NCBI GenBank assembly: GCA_004375875.1
Contig: SOKE01000031.1
Span: 1 to 37,119, forward strand
Direction of reading: 5' to 3'
From: Candidatus Babelota bacterium
Lineage (GTDB): Bacteria > Babelota > Babeliae > Babelales > Vermiphilaceae
Length of the DNA: 37,119 nt
The translations under genes were made by a program, and so were the position numbers. Of the stretch, positions 35,101-37,119 are shown piece after piece. A model generated the notes under the pieces. It saw nothing but the letters and a program-made list of their open reading frames with translations. It searched no databases and was not told the DNA's origin. How positions within the stretch are numbered: position 1 is the stretch's first letter; each line of letters starts with the position of its first letter.

Positions 35101-35904
35101 TCATTGCAAGTTGGTAACTCGCAAAATCTTGATGAGACTGTTACATTTTCAGTAACAATTTATGGCCGAGATGCTGGTTTTGTTATTAATTCACAAGGAT
35201 TTTTGGGACTTGGTGTTGGTATGATTGATAAGACGACCGATACGGCTGGTACATGGACGATTGCACCAACGCACAATGTTGCGGCAGTTACATTGGATAT
35301 TCAAAGTGGTAAGTTTGTTCATAATCAAGTTTATCCGGGCAATGATACTTATGCATCGCTTTTTGCAATTGGTCCATCAGCTGAAAACAGTGCACTATTT
35401 TCAGCACACCTCAGATTGGTAATTGATGAAATTGAGGCGAATGTTTCTCCTTCAACGCTGCAGGGCGGAGGTAATTTTGTGGTAGTACCATTTGATTCCA
35501 GTCCAATGCAACCAGGAAACATGAATGATGCGACTGATACATGCGGTGCTAGTAGTTTATGTGTTGGATTACTTGCATCAAAACCGTTAATTAACACTCC
35601 GGATGTAGAAGTGGTAGCTGCACAAACATGGTTTAATACATGGAAGACTCATGAAATATTTGGTACCGGCCTTGTTGCTTCAACGAATGGACGGGCAGAT
35701 GCTGGCCCAGGATTGCGTAATCAACTTCGTATTGGGTATGTAGATCATAATAAGATTGCACGTGTACAAAGAGTTAAGGTTATTGGAGCAGGAGGTATAA
35801 CAACGTCTCAAGAGGCTAGTTTGGAGATAGGTGCAGTGGTATTGGATCTTGTTTCAGGAACTACATATCCACGTCCAATACTGGTAGTTTGGGAGTTGAA
35901 TTAG
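32101..35904 (+). CDS. Large Cys-rich exported protein with beta-helix-like C-terminal half
   Basis: A 1267-residue exported protein; no named family recognised. After a signal peptide (cleaved near residue 27) comes a single WD40-like blade (about 41-74: THGASVMSVAWCEGCDYLAIGG...IRVYK), then a region with Cys clusters. From about 378 come two tandem copies of a 47-52-residue Cys module (CPCCGCCF...ACSCSLDSV and CPSCGCCF...ACSCSLDSV). The last 500 or so residues are repeating short strands rich in Gly, Val, Asp and Thr (for example GGKLDLSTF, AQIVLGGGTVIV, ARVVINKGAFVGI), as in right-handed beta-helix surface proteins. No autotransporter barrel is visible. AAAGGTGA precedes the ATG. Its role is unknown; a surface structural protein or adhesin is inferred. 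Confidence 0.75.
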   Translation: MERNSYLYLSRTILLFSVLFLSFTSGAQVLEDLELVTSQTHGASVMSVAWCEGCDYLAIGGNTGDGGSEIRVYKSIFSEPPAPLNQHGFVLGNNGELEVDEYSYFDYVGLANDVCPTLTETVPTTTIVDPCDCDSDQMCSCSYSNQYIKRRNPSAFVVDGYHEPKAKAAFIKLNGHSAIVFRSGINCCGTIENDISTSHPFTVAQGNMTRGQGEIVFDVEGKLIITGSVNQGTDLPTKIEILSSEVAPTGGPVLYNGTETNFPDRLFNNYYYNKASFFINNTMNLCHTWLVHTDQNHAVYEKDDMQSEPTYVGGETFKILAESQPPVIVPRPKIVYYNSRLYVHMSVAYTGVDQLIPNGYICVDPLCGAECEEGEIRCPCCGCCFPNTCRYRSDGDGACSCSLDSVSSIIDDNQKKFISFNDLETGPESCPSCGCCFSDPYHYRSTKGVVTKVACSCSLDSVPSTTCDDNDSKFVFFYNGFATDSGTGRQMILGTYIGSLGCDCCTIVDENSHLDVMQCSDLPDGLQTCDTKLHKLTLLTTPNNGEIVNGLPPSGLEQQYSIQTIYLGHESNISVGTHVCQPSDEFDPHTTPTFLIDGNFFSFESRGGPTGSPETTSVTGVGGIFVDWYGTIDIASNRRANISTMVTKSGSGYINLPKSQVFFDIRVGAADWQLSLVSGDTVIVPVGNKISDYTLNWLATTKAYENDNFRPYTVRDFELCDTCTVDQKNVGYLPVVQGTIEQLQIKESRLGDPAHVIIDGGWVQELVFLSGYNSSEAPVGVMILKNNGRLGLGSLHRDVDSLEASVVLGINGVTLIADGNSRVDLNEDIIVNNICHILKGPNFSTSDRFVISSDEDRMIFVRSGGKLDLSTFTEGYTVEFTGNVKIVLEPGAQIVLGGGTVIVSEYASIYCDPLIPSALVSATGTTLTALDNVRVKFGGTGTMLFEDQARVVINKGAFVGIEAVVCKDRDGNVESTQPTDLTWLLLNDAKVLIGDGVLGGSLQVGNSQNLDETVTFSVTIYGRDAGFVINSQGFLGLGVGMIDKTTDTAGTWTIAPTHNVAAVTLDIQSGKFVHNQVYPGNDTYASLFAIGPSAENSALFSAHLRLVIDEIEANVSPSTLQGGGNFVVVPFDSSPMQPGNMNDATDTCGASSLCVGLLASKPLINTPDVEVVAAQTWFNTWKTHEIFGTGLVASTNGRADAGPGLRNQLRIGYVDHNKIARVQRVKVIGAGGITTSQEASLEIGAVVLDLVSGTTYPRPILVVWELN
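33232..33540 (+). repeat. Tandem Cys-rich module duplication inside the large exported protein
   Basis: Two neighbouring modules (33232-33387 and 33388 to about 33540, unit 156 bases) share the protein pattern C-P-x-C-G-C-C-F ... A-C-S-C-S-L-D-S-V and long matching DNA blocks such as GCATGCAGTTGTTCACT and GATTCTGTG. The second unit has an insertion of a few codons. This is a recent in-frame duplication. Confidence 0.7.
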
Positions 35905-36007
35905 AAAAGGGCGTAAAATAGAAAATCTATGTGTGTGCCAAAAGTGAAGAGAAAATTAATTGAAGAAAAGGGTTGGAGATATTCTAAACAGTTGCAAAAG
36001 GAGAGCG

Positions 36008-37119
36008 ATGAATAATAAAATGTTGAGCATACTTATGCTTGCAATTGGGTTCAGCGTGGGTTTAGTAAAAGCAACAACAAGTGAAATTAGGTCGCCGCTT
36101 AGTATATTGCGTGGTCCATTTCATTATCCATTAGGACCGGTTGAAGAGGATATTTTGAGTTTCAAAGTTGATAAGGTCAAAGAAGAAGATAGTCTTTGGA
36201 TTGTTGAGTCTTGGGCTACTGGATATGGACGTAAGGCAGATAAGGCTTATGTTAGTTGTTGCGATGCCAGTTCAGATTATTATTATTGGAATGAATGTTA
36301 TCCCTCTTCATGTACAACAGTTGGGTTATGTTGCTTAACGAAATCATGCGATGATCGCTGCTGTTGCCCTGAATCAAAAAATACAACTAATACAGTTCCA
36401 CTTGCAACGCTCTTTTTTGGTAAATCAGATTTTAGAGGTGAAGAGGCATTTGTTAATGGGGTAATGCCGGCTAGCTGTACAAATAATCCTGCCCTCATTT
36501 TTTCGAAGCTTTCTCCACGATTTGATTATAATGAGCATGGTGCAGTTCTTGGCTTGCATGTACAACGGCGGTTCGATGCAGAAAGTCATTGGCATTGTGG
36601 CGGAAGAATTAGCTTGCCTATAAAAGTGATTGAAGTTGAACAGCGCAGAAGTTGTGGTAGTGAACGCTTTGAGGAAAGTTATGGAGATGTAATTGTTGGA
36701 TATCAACAACGATTGGATAATGAACCTCCTACCGCGAATGTTTCTGCTTATAGACTTGATTTTTTAAGTGCACTTTGTTGGATTGATGGTACATCATTAG
36801 TTAATTATGGAGATGGTTCGAATAATACTACTATTGCCAAAGTTCCCATCACTTTGTTTTCACAATGGAAGTCAGGAGAAGGTGGATCAGATGCTCCTGT
36901 ATCAGCCTTACGTGCTAATAGCGGAAAACTACCTGCATTGCCGAATAATGCTGATGATCTTCCTACTTCAGTTTATCCATTGGCTCGATATGTTACTGGG
37001 GCGACGGTGCTTGCAGCTGATGGATCTGGTGGCGCTAATTATGATAGACTTGTTTTTTCAAAGGTGAATAATTATGCCGGTGGATTAGCTACAGATCGAG
37101 AAGCGCAACGCAAACTTTT
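36008..37119 (+). CDS. Cys-rich exported protein, 3' end outside window
   Basis: An open frame from ATG 36008 runs through the window end (370 codons, no stop). AAAAGGAGAG precedes the ATG. The signal peptide is MNNKMLSILMLAIGFSVGLVKA. The mature part begins with a Leu/Pro-rich region, then a dense Cys cluster (SCCDASSDYYYWNECYP, GLCCLTKSCDDRCCCPESK; about 11 Cys within 50 residues), then beta-rich sequence with HWHCGGRISLPI. Such alternating strands may be an outer-membrane barrel or secreted domain; the C-terminus is missing so this cannot be settled. It shares Cys-cluster style with the 1267-residue protein upstream, separated by 103 bases, and likely belongs to the same expression cluster. 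Confidence 0.75.
   Translation, partial: MNNKMLSILMLAIGFSVGLVKATTSEIRSPLSILRGPFHYPLGPVEEDILSFKVDKVKEEDSLWIVESWATGYGRKADKAYVSCCDASSDYYYWNECYPSSCTTVGLCCLTKSCDDRCCCPESKNTTNTVPLATLFFGKSDFRGEEAFVNGVMPASCTNNPALIFSKLSPRFDYNEHGAVLGLHVQRRFDAESHWHCGGRISLPIKVIEVEQRRSCGSERFEESYGDVIVGYQQRLDNEPPTANVSAYRLDFLSALCWIDGTSLVNYGDGSNNTTIAKVPITLFSQWKSGEGGSDAPVSALRANSGKLPALPNNADDLPTSVYPLARYVTGATVLAADGSGGANYDRLVFSKVNNYAGGLATDREAQRKL

Noticed and set aside
1-37119. CRISPR arrays, insertion sequences, phage genes or attachment sites
   Set aside because: No regularly spaced repeats, transposase or integrase motifs, or flanking direct repeats were seen.

Overview
The window is AT-rich bacterial DNA with short intergenic gaps and many overlapping genes. 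The gene mix fits a host-associated or intracellular bacterium: a potABCD-type polyamine importer, an ankyrin-repeat protein with a signal peptide, an APC amino-acid permease, type IV pilin machinery, a Bam-type outer membrane and several cysteine-rich exported proteins. My best inference is a member of Candidatus Dependentiae (TM6/Babeliae) or a similar endosymbiotic lineage. This rests on gene content and protein style only; no 16S or other phylogenetic marker was analysed.

Layout: (1) 1-1.9 kb, the end of an AMP-forming acyl ligase overlapping a GT4 glycosyltransferase. (2) 2.1-5.7 kb, an MBL-fold hydrolase convergent with a pyrG-cysteine synthase pair. (3) 5.9-6.6 kb, a SagB-like nitroreductase. 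(4) 6.6-13.4 kb, a tight minus-strand unit transcribed as FolC-like ligase, AtpR-like protein, atpB, a four-hairpin fused atpE, a GT4 glycosyltransferase, and a large Cache protein whose second half looks like a pentameric ligand-gated ion channel. (5) 13.8-16.8 kb, tsaC, a small membrane protein, a type IV prepilin, and the minus-strand rpsU-rbfA-prepilin peptidase cluster. (6) 16.9-21.9 kb, a Cys-rich putative outer-membrane barrel, an APC permease, gltX, an acylphosphatase-like protein and a tRNA-Glu. (7) 22.1-26.1 kb, a BamA/Omp85 protein with seven apparent POTRA domains and an ankyrin protein. (8) 26.2-30.7 kb, an internally duplicated membrane protein overlapping potABCD. (9) 31.0 kb to the end, three exported proteins, two of them strikingly Cys-rich; the last is cut by the window edge.

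The most unusual region is the 6.6-13.4 kb unit. It joins the membrane (Fo) ion path of an ATP synthase to a candidate ligand-gated ion channel. The c subunit consists of four fused hairpins, one of which has Gln in place of the ion-binding carboxylate, and one hairpin carries a Na+-type pattern. Several start codons were reassigned from Shine-Dalgarno positions. The prepilin peptidase appears to need a non-canonical ATT start to include its conserved N-terminus.
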